A stretch of 64,000 bases of DNA from Lactarius indigo (GCA_025766275.1 JAFKAC010000026.1:124001-188000), one strand, 5' to 3'. Shown: positions 1 to 10,789, numbered from the stretch's first letter. A program made the numbers and translations. The notes: generated from the letters alone by a model not told the origin.

Positions 1-1
1 T

Positions 2-130
2 CTTCTCAAGTACGGTGCCGATGTCAATGTGAAGAACTCCGAGGGCAAGTCCCCGTTGCAGCTCGCTTCTGGGAGAAAAGGCAAGGGGATGAAACGATTG
101 TTGTTGAAATATTCATATTCTGTCAAGTAA
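2..130 (+). CDS. C-terminal end of an ankyrin-repeat protein (5' part outside window)
   Basis: The frame starting at base 2 gives 42 codons and a TAA stop at 128-130. It opens with LLKYGADVNVKNSEGKSPLQ and continues with LA, which is the second helix, beta-hairpin and TPLQLA-like start of an ankyrin repeat, followed by a short basic tail ending KYSYSVK. Ankyrin repeats are protein-binding scaffolds, and in Agaricomycetes they often form the C-terminal sensor of NACHT/NLR-type proteins. The gene lies on the same strand as the Goodbye-NACHT pseudogene at the right edge, so the two may have been neighbours in an NLR cluster before the transposons arrived. The full domain layout cannot be known from this fragment. 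Confidence 0.75.
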   Translation, partial: LLKYGADVNVKNSEGKSPLQLASGRKGKGMKRLLLKYSYSVK

Positions 131-462
131 ACATGGTACAAAGTCGCGATAGGTCTGCCCTACGATACCTCAGTGTAGAAACATAGCTCGTTTGCCATAT
201 TTGTTCGGATGTTAGATAGCAGTCGTATGTGGAGTGTAAAAAAAATTCGCGGAATCCCGCACGTGACACCTGTACCCAATGGCCACAGGAGGAGCAAGCG
301 CAGGCGGTAAATGGTCAGGGTGTCAAAAGCCTCGTAGGAATGGGACGGACAAGACCGGAGGGAGGCGATCACTGCAATAAAGATGCTCGCAATGCGAAAT
401 TACGAGAGCGAGAAGCGAAGTGCCACGTGTATGTGTTGGCCATCCCTAAGAGGAAGAGAACG
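131..462. other. 3' flank of the ankyrin gene, no feature recognised
   Basis: This stretch lies between the ankyrin stop codon and the Copia-1 target site duplication. Short open frames exist on both strands but show no recognisable domain or codon pattern. It probably holds the 3' UTR and intergenic DNA of the host locus. Confidence 0.5.
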
Positions 463-467
463 AGAAA

Positions 468-1085
468 TGATGAACAGTCACATAAAGACTATACTCACAG
501 TGGACTGGTAAGACTGTGGTGAGATATAGAAGGTGACTGAGAAGCAGCACAGGGTGTCAAGCAAGTGAAAGCAAGAGAGATTGTCTGGCACACAGCAGTG
601 AGAGAACTGATCATGGTATTACAGAGGAGAAGACATACCTGGCACACAGCAGTGAGAGAACTGATGTGGACCAGGGCGTACAAGCAGTCTACTTATACTG
701 TACAGAGGCGTGACACTAGTACAAGGGAAGTAACTACAAGTCACAGAATACAAGGAGCGCATTGTTCTACAACAGGACAAAGGAGTGTGTATATGGAGAA
801 CAAGGCGTATAGAACAAGAAGGGTCCAGACTAAGATGATATCATAATGACATCACAATAAAGATATATCTAAAGGAAGAACAAAGACGTAGTACAATGAC
901 AAGTCCAGAGGAGTCCGCATGATGTCATAGTACATGATGTCATAGGTGTCGCAATGATAAGTAATAGATTGTACAGATCAAAACAGTATCTAATCTAGAG
1001 GTCCTACATATCTAATCTAAAGCAGTCCATGCTGCAAGTCCAGTCCGTACGAGCCGCTAAGTGCGCAGGGGTCACTTTATCAACA
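468..1085 (-). repeat. Copia-1 3' LTR
   Basis: Left copy of the 618-bp LTR, which is the 3' LTR because the element reads on the minus strand. It contains a direct duplication of ctggcacacagcagtgagag plus aactgat (about 27 bp) near 587 and 640. Immediately to its right, at about 1086-1096, the minus strand reads a purine run ending cggggaga, a good polypurine tract for plus-strand priming. Confidence 0.93.
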
Positions 1086-1104
1086 TCTCCCCGTGATCTA
1101 CAAT

Positions 1105-4100
1105 CTAAGTACATACAAGTCCCATGTCATCGTTGTGCTTCTGTAGCAGGACACGCGGTAGTGACTTTGTGAAACCGTCCGCAACCATATCTACAGTAGG
1201 AGTTCTAATGAGGGTGATGGTCCCCTTTTCGATGTACTCCCGAATGACATGATGCCGTATGGCAATGTGCTTAGACCGTCTCCCAGTGACAGGGTTCAAG
1301 GCCAAGTCAATGGCACCCTTATTGTCACCATGAAGTGGGATGGGGTCGTCGACCTCGTACCCGAGTTCCGTGAGGAAGCTCTGATACCACGCAGCCTGGT
1401 TAGCTGCGTTGGTCATGGCCATGTATTCCGCTTCCGTTGTGTTTTGGGCAACAGTCTTTTGCTTGCGCGAAGACCAGCTTATTGCACCGTTAGCTAGTAG
1501 GAACACATAACCAGAGGTGGAGTGGCGGTCATCAGTCTGATCAGCCAGACTGGAATCAGTGTAGCCATGAAGGCCATCGCCATTGGCGCCATCATAGACA
1601 ATACGCATATCCATAGTTCCCACTAAGTAGGATAGGACATACTGCGCAAGTCGCAGATGTTGTGGTGAAGGGTTCGCTGCGTACTGCGCCAAACGTGACA
1701 CAGCGAAAGAGATATCTGGCCTAGTGCCAATCTGCACATAAAGCAGACTCCCAATAAGAGATTGGTAGTGAGAGATATCTGAGGCAGTTGCCTGCGACGT
1801 ATATTTAACCAAGTGCTCGTCAGCACCAGCGGGCAAGGGTGTATTGTGTGGTGTGGCATCAGACATGCCAAAGCGTTCAAGGACATCCTTGATGTAGCCA
1901 GACTGATCTATTTCGATGCGTCTGAGGGAGCGGTCGCGCACAATGCGCATACCAAGATAAGACTCTATCTCCCCGAGATCTGTCATCTCATAGCGTTCAG
2001 ATAAGTCTGACTTAAGACGCTTGATTCCACTCAACGAGGGACCCAGTATTGTGATGTCGTCAACGTAGACAATAACGAAGAGTGGATCATACCCCTCCCG
2101 TTGAGGCATCACATATATGCCAGCATCAGCAAACGTCCGCTTAAAGCCGAGTGCAGTGAGCACTCCATGGAATTGCAAGTTCCATGCGCGGGAGGCCTGT
2201 TTGAGACCATAGATCGCCTTAACCAGGCGACACACCTTCGTCTCAGAACCAGTGACAGTGAAACCTTGTGGCTGCTCCATGTATATCTCCTCGTCAAGCA
2301 CGCCATTGAGAAAAGCAGACTTAACATCCATTTGATGAATGTGCCAGTCCTCCAGCGCGGCCAACGCCAGAAGTAAACGTAGTGACTCAAATCGTGTGAC
2401 GGGAGAGAAGGTTTCATCAAAATCTACGCCAGGGATCTGCGTGAATCCCTTAGCCACCAAGCGAGCTCTGTAGCGGCCATCCGCTTTGAGCTTAAAGACC
2501 CATTTGGATTTTACTGCCTTGCGATTAGGCGGGAGATCCACTAACTCCCAAGTCCCATTTTTAGCTAGGGCGTCCATTTCATACTGACACGCCTTGGTCC
2601 ACTCATCTGCAGCTGCAGACCGCATGGCCTCTGCATAGGTTGCAGGGTCTCGGCCTACAAAGGCAGCAGCTAATAACTCCGCATACCCCAGACGCCTGCC
2701 GCGCCATGCCACATTGTCCGCATTGAAGTAGCGCGGATTAGGGACAGGGGCACGAGCACTGCGCCTTGGTGCATTGTCCATCTCGCGCAACAGCTGACTA
2801 CGCTGTGCACGATCCTCAAATCCCCCAGGCATTTCTGGTGAGGGAGGAGGGACATGGTGCATAATGCACGTTGCACTAGGACGCGGCGGGGGTGAAGTGG
2901 GAGTGGTCTGCTCACGTTTAGGTGTGGTGGGCAGGGCTGGCAAAGCAGGTGGTGGAGTGGTGGGGCGTGGTTGGACTTGTGGGGGGTCTAAAAGGTTTTC
3001 TACATCCTCTTCCTCACTACTACTGGAGTGTGCAGGGGAGGGGGCTCGCATTGGTGGTAACGCCGGCGGGTGAGGCACGGCAGTCACTGTTGTGCTAGGC
3101 ACGATTGGTGGTGAAGGTGTGGGGTGTGTCTCAACACCCTGTAGGGACAGGAAGCTACTCTCGTCGAATGTCACATCCCTGGACACTCGGACGGAGCAGG
3201 TTGAGCGGTCCCAGAGCTTATAGCCCTTAGATTCGGGCTCAAACCCAATAAGCGTGACCTCAATGGCCTTCACATCCAATTTGCGACGCTTATCAGCGGG
3301 TACGTGCATGTACCCCTTGCATCCGAAGACGCGAAGATGTGAGACATCCGGCACTTTGCCAGAGTGCCAGAGCTCATAAGGAGTGCGCCACTTAAGCCCA
3401 CGGATTGGAGAGCGGTTATAGATGTGCACAGCTGCGCACACTGCATGCTCCCAGAAGCCTTTAGACATGCCAGCTGTGTGAAGCATGGACATTGCCTTAT
3501 CCATAATGGTGCGGTTAAACCGCTCGGCTTTACCATTGGACTGTGGTGAACCCGGCATCGTGAGGTGATGCTCTATCCCTTTCTGCTTGAGGATGTCCTG
3601 CGTGACACTTGACATGTATTCGCCACCACGGTCAGAGTGCAGAGTGCGCAGTTTATGGCCAGACTGGGTTTCACCCCAAGCCAAATACATCTGCAGCGAC
3701 TTAGCAAACTGATCCTTCAATTTAAGGAAGTGGACCACAGTGAACTTAGTGTGGTCGTCTATGAAGGTGGCTGTATACGTCGAGCCTTGCAGAGACTGAG
3801 TTTGCATAGGACCGGCGAGGTCACTGTGCACAATCTCAAATTGACGAGTTGTCCTTTTGTTGGAGGACGCAGAAAAGGGTTGACGAGTGGATTTACCCAT
3901 CTCGCACCCACGGCAGACTGTGTGGGCCGTGGTAGAGCTATCTATGTCCATGCCAGTAGTGGCAGAGGGACCGTGCGCCTTCAGAGCCGCAGAGGAGATG
4001 TGTCCCATGCGTTGATGCCAGATATCAAGTGTGGCAGCACTTGATTTTGTGTGGGCGTTGAGGCCGACGCTGGCTGCGTCCAACCAGTAAAGGTTGTCCT

Positions 4101-5427
4101 CAAGGTAGCCTTTAGCCACACACTTTTGTTTGACAGATATTTTAAAAGAGCCACTGTCAAAGGCAATCTCAGCACCCTTTTGTGCTAGGGCGCGCGTCGA
4201 CAGGAAGCGCGTCTTCACCTGTGGTAGGTGTAACACATTACTGAGGGTGATGGAGATACCCTGGCTCGTTGTAAAGACGACGGACCCGACACCTACTTGG
4301 TCTATTGTGGACTTATCACCCAGGCGTACAGTGCCTTTAGTTGGGGTGTAGTCCTTGAAGTCAGACCGATGTGGGGTGATGTGGTGAGTGGCACCACTGT
4401 CCATCATCCAACGCACACGCGAGGCAGCATACAAGGCAACACCGATTGATTCAGAGGCCCAATCTATCTTGGGCTCTACTACCTCTGTGATGGAGGCGGT
4501 GGTAGGTACTAAGACATGACTATTGGCAGCCTTGTTGCCTGCCTTCTCCTTCTCCTTTGCGTCAGCCTCATCCTTCTTCCTCTTCCTGCAATCAGGCTTG
4601 ATATGGCCCTTTTTGTTGCAGTAGTGGCAAGTAAGACCAGAGTGGTCCTTCTTGCCCTTTTTGCCCGTCGACTTGACAGGGGCCACCTTGTTGAGGGAGG
4701 AGCCAGAGGGCCCAGAGCGGCGAGCCTCTTCCGACACTATGCGCGCAATTATTTCAGCGTGCTTGAGTGTGGAGGGGGCCCCACTGGCAAGGATTGTTGA
4801 GGCCAACACCTCATAAGAGGGCGGCAGTGCGTGGAGGAGAATGAGGCAGTATTGGACGTCAGAGACACCCATCTGTGCATTGGAAAGGGCAACCCTAAGC
4901 TCATTAAGCTTGGCCAGCTGAGCGGCCATGGGTGCAGAGTCGTCGAGGCGGGCTTGTGTTATCTGAATCCACAGATTAAAGATGGTGGTGCTGCCCGAAG
5001 CACCTCCATATACGTCCTTGAGCTTGGCCCACTTGTCCTTAAAGGTAGGATAGGCAGTGTTATCTGCCACAAGCGAGTAGATATCTGGTTTAAGGTAAAG
5101 GCGGAGGTACGCCTTGGAACGACGTTGGACTGAGTCCCACTCATCTGTAGTGATGCCAGATGGGGGTGTATCCAGAGTGAACACATCCTCGGCTTCGTGC
5201 AGCGTGAGGATGGCCTCAATGGTCCCAGACCATTCGTTCCAACCAGTGCCATCAAACTGTTCAAGGCGGATGCCAGAGGGCATACCAAAGGTTGCACCAT
5301 ACGCGGCAGATACGCGTGTGGAGGGAGTGGATCCAGAGGGAGGAGGGAGTGAGCCTCCTGCAGAGCCACCAGTGGGGCTGGGAGGAGCACCAGCACTGGC
5401 AGCAGGGGTAGATGAAGAGCCAGACAT
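1105..5427 (-). CDS. Copia-1 Gag-Pol polyprotein (1440 aa, intact)
   Basis: This is a single-frame Ty1/copia polyprotein in the order protease, integrase, reverse transcriptase, RNase H. Visible landmarks are a UBN2/DUF4219-like Gag region (about 50-240), a CCHC knuckle CHYCNKKGHIKPDC (267-280), the aspartic protease motif DSG (343-345), and the integrase HHCC finger (H471/H475, C505/C508). The DDE core shows D535, D599 in HSDRGGEY and E635. The RT motif is YVDD (1121-1124), and RNase H has D1291, E1332 and D1368. A Pro/Ser/Thr-rich linker (about 765-880) separates integrase and RT. I see no stop or frameshift. The start is the first ATG after a 782-nt leader. The protein makes virus-like particles, copies the RNA and integrates the cDNA. 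The element looks competent on paper. Confidence 0.96.
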   Translation of the reverse strand: MSGSSSTPAASAGAPPSPTGGSAGGSLPPPSGSTPSTRVSAAYGATFGMPSGIRLEQFDGTGWNEWSGTIEAILTLHEAEDVFTLDTPPSGITTDEWDSVQRRSKAYLRLYLKPDIYSLVADNTAYPTFKDKWAKLKDVYGGASGSTTIFNLWIQITQARLDDSAPMAAQLAKLNELRVALSNAQMGVSDVQYCLILLHALPPSYEVLASTILASGAPSTLKHAEIIARIVSEEARRSGPSGSSLNKVAPVKSTGKKGKKDHSGLTCHYCNKKGHIKPDCRKRKKDEADAKEKEKAGNKAANSHVLVPTTASITEVVEPKIDWASESIGVALYAASRVRWMMDSGATHHITPHRSDFKDYTPTKGTVRLGDKSTIDQVGVGSVVFTTSQGISITLSNVLHLPQVKTRFLSTRALAQKGAEIAFDSGSFKISVKQKCVAKGYLEDNLYWLDAASVGLNAHTKSSAATLDIWHQRMGHISSAALKAHGPSATTGMDIDSSTTAHTVCRGCEMGKSTRQPFSASSNKRTTRQFEIVHSDLAGPMQTQSLQGSTYTATFIDDHTKFTVVHFLKLKDQFAKSLQMYLAWGETQSGHKLRTLHSDRGGEYMSSVTQDILKQKGIEHHLTMPGSPQSNGKAERFNRTIMDKAMSMLHTAGMSKGFWEHAVCAAVHIYNRSPIRGLKWRTPYELWHSGKVPDVSHLRVFGCKGYMHVPADKRRKLDVKAIEVTLIGFEPESKGYKLWDRSTCSVRVSRDVTFDESSFLSLQGVETHPTPSPPIVPSTTVTAVPHPPALPPMRAPSPAHSSSSEEEDVENLLDPPQVQPRPTTPPPALPALPTTPKREQTTPTSPPPRPSATCIMHHVPPPSPEMPGGFEDRAQRSQLLREMDNAPRRSARAPVPNPRYFNADNVAWRGRRLGYAELLAAAFVGRDPATYAEAMRSAAADEWTKACQYEMDALAKNGTWELVDLPPNRKAVKSKWVFKLKADGRYRARLVAKGFTQIPGVDFDETFSPVTRFESLRLLLALAALEDWHIHQMDVKSAFLNGVLDEEIYMEQPQGFTVTGSETKVCRLVKAIYGLKQASRAWNLQFHGVLTALGFKRTFADAGIYVMPQREGYDPLFVIVYVDDITILGPSLSGIKRLKSDLSERYEMTDLGEIESYLGMRIVRDRSLRRIEIDQSGYIKDVLERFGMSDATPHNTPLPAGADEHLVKYTSQATASDISHYQSLIGSLLYVQIGTRPDISFAVSRLAQYAANPSPQHLRLAQYVLSYLVGTMDMRIVYDGANGDGLHGYTDSSLADQTDDRHSTSGYVFLLANGAISWSSRKQKTVAQNTTEAEYMAMTNAANQAAWYQSFLTELGYEVDDPIPLHGDNKGAIDLALNPVTGRRSKHIAIRHHVIREYIEKGTITLIRTPTVDMVADGFTKSLPRVLLQKHNDDMGLVCT

Positions 5428-6197
5428 TGGGATGATTTATCTATCGCCGAGGAGCAGTCAGCGACAGTGCTTCATAGTTTGCAAGACAAAGACAGAGGGG
5501 GATACCACTCCTGTCTGTGATTCTGTAAGGCCAGAACGCTAACGCGTCCTGCCTCCTGATAGTATGCCAGTGATACAAGGGCTAGGCCCAGGTTGGAAGA
5601 ATCCCTTTGCCATACCATGAGCTAGCTGCCAGCCAGGATGTGTCTAAGACACAGCTCAAATGGTTTGCGTCAGGGGGAAGGTGAAGGGAATGCTTTCAGA
5701 GCCCAAGGCTGTCTACCTCAGCCTCCTCGGCCTGTTGGTTGCCTCATCGCCACAAGTGGCTTTACTGAATCCTTTCCCATTGCCGCTACAAGGCAGGTAT
5801 CTGGTTGCAGAACACCACAATGGTGAACACCCCCCAGAGCCTGAACCAGGTTTTACACTCCCATGGTGAGGAGATCCTGCGCCCAGTGTGGAGCACCAGA
5901 GACAGCTGGCGCTAAGCTCCACAATACACAGCCCAGTGGGCCATGCACGCCTGGATATTTTGAAGTTAAGGGGCTACCAGATCCAGTCTCCTTGCGCATA
6001 GCGCAGGGGCTAGGAAAACAGTAGGGGTGAAAGTAGGACTACTGGGCAGTACATGTACAGGAGGTTCCTTAGCAGAGACAAGTGGCGCCCCACTGTCCTC
6101 TGCCTTGGGCAAGGCTGATAAGGCCCCAGACAGACCTTAGCCTGGTGTGTCCTCCTAGGAAGACAGTGACCAGCCAAGTGGAGTGGCTAGGGCACCA
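5428..6197 (-). other. Copia-1 5' leader (untranslated region)
   Basis: About 780 nt lie between the 5' LTR/PBS and the polyprotein start. The stretch is almost identical to the leader of Copia-2 (59227-59993). It has short sense-strand open frames that differ in length between the two copies (about 69 codons here, 131 in Copia-2), which argues against a conserved uORF. It probably carries packaging or dimerisation signals. Confidence 0.7.
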
Positions 6198-6209
6198 GGG
6201 CCCATAACC
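6198..6209 (-). promoter_or_regulatory. Copia-1 primer binding site, initiator tRNA-Met anticodon-arm type
   Basis: Reading the element strand, GGTTATGGGCCC directly follows the 5' LTR. Its complement GGGCCCATAACC is the anticodon stem-loop of eukaryotic initiator tRNA-Met (CAU anticodon included), not the tRNA 3' end. Drosophila copia and yeast Ty5 are known to prime with such a cleaved half-tRNA. Confidence 0.85.
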
Positions 6210-6827
6210 TGATGAACAGTCACATAAAGACTATACTCACAGTGGACTGGTAAGACTGTGGTGAGATATAGAAGGTGACTGAGAAGCAGCACAGGGTGTC
6301 AAGCAAGTGAAAGCAAGAGAGATTGTCTGGCACACAGCAGTGAGAGAACTGATCATGGTATTACAGAGGAGAAGACATACCTGGCACACAGCAGTGAGAG
6401 AACTGATGTGGACCAGGGCGTACAAGCAGTCTACTTATACTGTACAGAGGCGTGACACTAGTACAAGGGAAGTAACTACAAGTCACAGAATACAAGGAGC
6501 GCATTGTTCTACAACAGGACAAAGGAGTGTGTATATGGAGAACAAGGCGTATAGAACAAGAAGGGTCCAGACTAAGATGATATCATAATGACATCACAAT
6601 AAAGATATATCTAAAGGAAGAACAAAGACGTAGTACAATGACAAGTCCAGAGGAGTCCGCATGATGTCATAGTACATGATGTCATAGGTGTCGCAATGAT
6701 AAGTAATAGATTGTACAGATCAAAACAGTATCTAATCTAGAGGTCCTACATATCTAATCTAAAGCAGTCCATGCTGCAAGTCCGGTCCGTACGAGCCGCT
6801 AAGTGCGCAGGGGTCACTTTATCAACA
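6210..6827 (-). repeat. Copia-1 5' LTR
   Basis: Right-hand copy of the 618-bp LTR and the 5' LTR in element orientation, so it should hold the promoter driving transcription leftwards. It ends at the TSD agaaa (6828-6832). Confidence 0.93.
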
Positions 6828-6832
6828 AGAAA

Positions 6833-7620
6833 TGGGTGAGTAAAGGTTAAGAGGGCCTTCGTCAAATGTTCCAATATATTTGCCGAACTCTAGCGACAGA
6901 TTGCCCACTGCGCATGTCGGCCAATGGGAACCCTACACCTGGCTCTGTCTGCGCGTGGAGAAGTGTGTGTGAGAGAGGAACTGGTGAGGAAAAACAGGTA
7001 TGAGGTAAACGGTACTCGTACAAAGAGATCGCGTTGCACAGTACTTATATTCGAGAGTTGTGGAATACAAACGTATTTCGTCATGGATAAACGCGTAACC
7101 GTCAGGGGAGAGCAGCATAGGCCCGCAGTACGTCGCCTACGCCCGCTCCGGTACAAAAGTAAATATATCACACGCGTCATCGCTGAAGCCGCAGAGGTAG
7201 TACAAACCCCGCAGGAGGGGCAGTAAGGTCTGCAAAAGAAGCGCGCGCAGCGATAATGCGTGTGAGCGAGGAAGTGTGATCTAGGAAGTACAGGAAACGC
7301 ACCCATGTCGCTCGTCAGCTCTCTGGCCGGGAACTCCCTCACTTGAACCGATGAGCCGGACGCAGAGCTCGATCCGGCGACGAGCGTAACAGACAATTTT
7401 GTCGCCAAAGTCAGCAAATGCCTTTTGAACGGTTTGACTCTCCTGCTCCACTTCTCATAGATAGCCAGGCACGTAAATGTAGCTGACGCGCGGTGGAGAC
7501 AATGACGATATCAGTCATCCGACTTCTAGTCTAGTCACGTTGACCGTGTCGGAGACAAGCGTAAGGTCCATGCCACTGAGATGCTCTTGAATTTCCAGGG
7601 TTCGGTACCGGAAGCGGGGT
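6833..7620. other. Flanking intergenic DNA, nothing recognised
   Basis: This DNA lies between Copia-1 and the left end of KDZ-A. A 175-codon open frame on the minus strand (6890-7417) has no domain, odd composition and no splice logic, and I regard it as chance. No RNA gene or repeat was seen. Confidence 0.5.
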
Positions 7621-7627
7621 GTTGGGG

Positions 7628-7720
7628 GAGCCCATGACGCAGATTTGGGTCATTGTACTCGGCAGAGCCCACGTGACAATTTCACGAGCGCATTGGCAAA
7701 GCCCACGTGGGCCCATTGTG
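7628..7720 (+). repeat. KDZ-A left terminal inverted repeat (degenerate)
   Basis: It pairs with 51975-52067. Similarity is patchy, but the spacing of the conserved blocks is identical (23 bases between two GCCCAYGTG blocks). The TSD candidate gttgggg lies just outside. Confidence 0.65.
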
Positions 7721-9190
7721 TGACTTAAGCGCATATAGATGTATGGGCCCATGAATATGTATTCTGTATAGGCATCGTATGGGCCAACCAAACACATATA
7801 GGGAAACTGCACAAGGTCCATGTATAGGCCCAGGACAAATGGGGGGTATCTGGCAATGAGCTTGTATTGGCCCAGAATTAAATTGCAATGTCATTGACAA
7901 TATACACGTATGGGCCCATAGGACTGGCATTTGCTGCTGCCGATGCAATTGTAATGGCCCAGGGCAAGCAGGAAAGCTGCCGAACAAGAGCTTTGTGTAG
8001 GCCGACGATGTGCACATAAGACCAAGCTTGTGCTGTTGCCGATGATATTGTGATGGCCCATAGCAGGTGGCGACAGCTGCCGAACATATATCTCGTGTGG
8101 GCCCATGGCAGCCATGTGTATATTCTGCCAACTAGCTTGTATTGGCCTACGATGGTCACTTGTATATTCTGCCGATGAGCTCGCATTGGCCCAATTCAAC
8201 CTATCATGTATCTGACAATATACATGTCTGGGCCCATAGGAAGGCATTTGTGCTACTGCCAATTAGCTCATAATGGCCCGCAGTAGGTAGCGACGGCTGC
8301 CGAACATATATCTCGTGTGGCCCCATGGCAGCCATGTGCGTATTCTGCCAACTAGCTTGTATTGGCCTACGATGGCCACTTGTATATTCTGCCGATGAGC
8401 TCGCATTGGCCCAATTCAACCTATCATGCATCTGACAATATACATGTCTGGGCCCATAGGAAGGCATTTGTGCTACTGCCAATTAGCTCGTAATGGCCCG
8501 CAGTAGGTAGCGACGGCTGCCGAGCATATATCTTGTGTGGGCCCATGGCAGCCATGCGCGTATTCTGCCAACTAGCTTGTATTGGCCTACGATGGCCACT
8601 TGTATATTCTGCCGATGAGCTCGCATTGGCCCAATTCAACCTATCATGCATCTGACAATATACATGTCTGGGCCCATAGGAAGGCATTTGTGCTACTGCC
8701 AATTAGCTCGTAATGGCCCGCAGTAGGTAGCGACGGCTGCCGAGCATATATCTTGTGTGGGCCCATGGCAGCCATGCGCGTATTCTGCCAACTAGCTTGT
8801 ATTGGCCTACGATGGCCACTTGTATATTCTGCCGATGAGCTTGCATTGGCCCAATTCAACCTATCATGCATCTGACAATATACATGTCTGGGCCCATAGG
8901 AAGGCATTTGTGCTACTGCCAATTAGCTCGTAATGGCCCACAGTAGGTAGCGACGGCTGCCGAGCATATATCTCATGTGGGCCCATGGCAGCCATGCATG
9001 TATTCTGCCAACTAGCTTGTATTGGCCTACGATGGCCACTTGTATATTCTGCCGATGAGCTCGCATTCAACCTATCATGTATCTGACAATATGCATGTCT
9101 GGGCCCATAGGAAGGCATTTGTGCTACTGCCAATTAGCTCGTAATGGCCCACAGTAGGTAGCGACGGCTGCCGAACATATATCTCGTGTG
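7700..9190. repeat. KDZ-A left subterminal tandem array, 220-bp unit
   Basis: The landmark tacatgtctg + ggcccatagg recurs at 8221, 8441, 8661 and 8881 (exactly 220 bp apart) and again near 9090 with a 9-bp deletion. Diverged units extend left to about 7700. Each unit contains two CTGCCGA words (followed by gc/ac and by tgag) and several GGGCCCA words. Open frames of about 92 codons recur every 220 bp on the minus strand only because the repeat lacks stops in that frame. They are not genes. Confidence 0.92.
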
Positions 9191-9270
9191 GGCCCATAAT
9201 CGGCATGTATGATTGATGCTGATGAACCTGATTACACTCGCAATAGCCACAGGGTCTACTTGAACTATAG

Positions 9271-10450
9271 TTATGGCATGAGATCATAGCTCTTTCCATC
9301 ATACATGGTATTTAGAGTCTTCTGGCCGTCATGAAGCTGCACAATTTCCTGCCAAAGCATCTCAAGGACCCTCTCATGTGTCTCACATCTCGATTTCAGG
9401 TCCTCAATCATCTTGTCTTGCCCCTCACATCTACTTTTCAGAGCCTGGACCTCTTTTTCTAGGTCTCTGACGACACTATTGTTGTCTTCACCTCGAACTG
9501 ACAGTATGCACGATGAGTGTAAAACCAGATGTAAACTTCAGTGAACACACATGAGATTGCTGGCTCATTGCCTTCCTCCCTGCTTTCATCGGCGTTCTCT
9601 TCTTGGGGCGAAGGCTTGTCCTTTATAAACACTGTCTTGGACTGCTTCCCCTCATCCCTGACATTTGGCCCATCTCCCTTTGGCGGGTTTGTGTGCTTAG
9701 CCATCTTACCCTTGGCTTTATCTCGTAGCCTAGCTACCTTTGAACTACAGGTATTTGGAGTGTCGTGTAGAACCTGCAGGAATAATAGATCTTGGATCTT
9801 TGGGCCAGCTTTATGTTTCAATCCAATCACTTACGTTTCCATTATCTTGTCTCTTTGGCATAGTACCGGTGATTGCTTTAGTACAGTCATCGGCAGCTTT
9901 CTGTTTTTCTGCCGATCTTGTGACAATTTCTTCGGCAGCAATTTTATTTCTCAGTGCATCTGTGGGATAAAATATGGGACTCACTCTGAAGACCGCCACC
10001 AGCAGCACACTGCTGCTTCTTCCCATTGCTAGGAATAGTGACTATTGAATGGTCAACCTCTGTTGAATCGTCTTGAGGTTCAGGTGCCATAGATTCCAGA
10101 ACGGAAGCTGCCGACGGGATACTCATTGCTACATTGCTTACCATCGCCGAACCTTCTTGAAGCTTAGGTACCATACATTCGCCACAGGAAGCTGCCGATG
10201 TAAGTAGAGACCCATGAACATCAGAGAACAGTACCGTACCATTTTGACCAGGTAGATGTATGTCCAGCGGTGGAAGATCTTTGGGTGAAGTATAATAGTT
10301 GCTACTTAACACCTTTGGATTATCCTCAGAGACAGCTCTCATGTTCAGGGAGGTTTCAGACTCGTTGAACATCAAAGCAAGGCTCAATAGGAGTGGGTGA
10401 ACACGGGGAGGTGTGGGACTTCTTGTATTAAAATCAACAAAATAGTTCAT
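9271..10450 (-). CDS. KDZ-A accessory gene A1: Ser-rich protein with C-terminal coiled coil, unknown function
   Basis: This is a multi-exon gene on the minus strand, starting at ATG 10450 (MNYFVDFNTRSPTPPR) with stop TAA at 9271-9273. The N-terminal part is serine-rich and low in complexity. A middle exon carries the helical stretch ALRNKIAAEEIVTRSAEKQK. A Lys-rich segment is followed by a clear 53-bp intron (9498-9550, donor gtgtgt, acceptor ctgtcag), after which the frame continues as a coiled coil with heptads such as DLEKEVQALKSRCEGQDKM, a second DLKSRCE copy, and the end YDGKSYDLMP. I do not recognise the family. It lies inside KDZ-A on the same strand as the transposase, so a role in transposition is possible but unproven. 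The upstream exon joins are approximate. Confidence 0.5.
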
Positions 10451-10789
10451 CGATTCTCTCTAGAAATATCTGAGCTTAGCTTGTAGAAGCAGATGGAAAG
10501 CACACTAGGATACCAAGCGTGCTCTCAATAAATTCTTCCACTTTATTTCATCTTGGTGTGTGCATGTGCGGTATGCTTCTAGCCCATTTTTGAGCATAGC
10601 GGCATGGTGGTGAAGAGTTTGTTCATCTTTGGTTAGACCGAGCATGGATGTTGACATGGAATAGAGCTGGTAGTAGATCCAGGGGGAGGCAGTACAGAGC
10701 GCATATGCAGGTCTGTAATCATGGCCCATGCAGATATATTGTCAACTGTCCTATCAGAGCGTTCGGGTTCTGTCGGCAGCTAGTGTGGG

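Larger units (their letters stand above)
463..6832 (-). mobile_element. Copia-1: full-length Ty1/copia retrotransposon with TSD
   Basis: This is a complete LTR retrotransposon read on the minus strand. Two 618-bp LTRs (468-1085 and 6210-6827) begin tgatgaacag and end atcaaca, and are flanked by the 5-bp target site duplication agaaa (463-467 and 6828-6832). By eye the LTRs differ at one position only (a/g near 1051 and 6793), so the insertion is young. It carries a single uninterrupted polyprotein, a primer binding site next to the right-hand (5') LTR, and a purine-rich tract next to the left-hand (3') LTR. It is closely related to Copia-2 at 54 kb. Confidence 0.96.

Noticed and set aside
565..846. 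93-codon open frame repeated in both Copia-1 LTRs (also 6307-6588)
   Set aside because: Lies antisense in the LTR, is broken in the Copia-2 LTR, and is not conserved as a protein.
6198..6209. Possible tRNA gene (sequence equals the initiator tRNA anticodon arm)
   Set aside because: Only 12 bases match and no other arm is present. It is a primer binding site.
6890..7417. 175-codon open frame on the minus strand
   Set aside because: No domain, Ser/Arg/Cys-rich chance composition, and no homologous pattern recognised.
7531..9302. Series of similar open frames of about 90 codons on the minus strand every 220 bp
   Set aside because: They repeat exactly with the tandem array and overlap each other in different frames. 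No splice or start logic. They are artefacts of a stop-free satellite frame.
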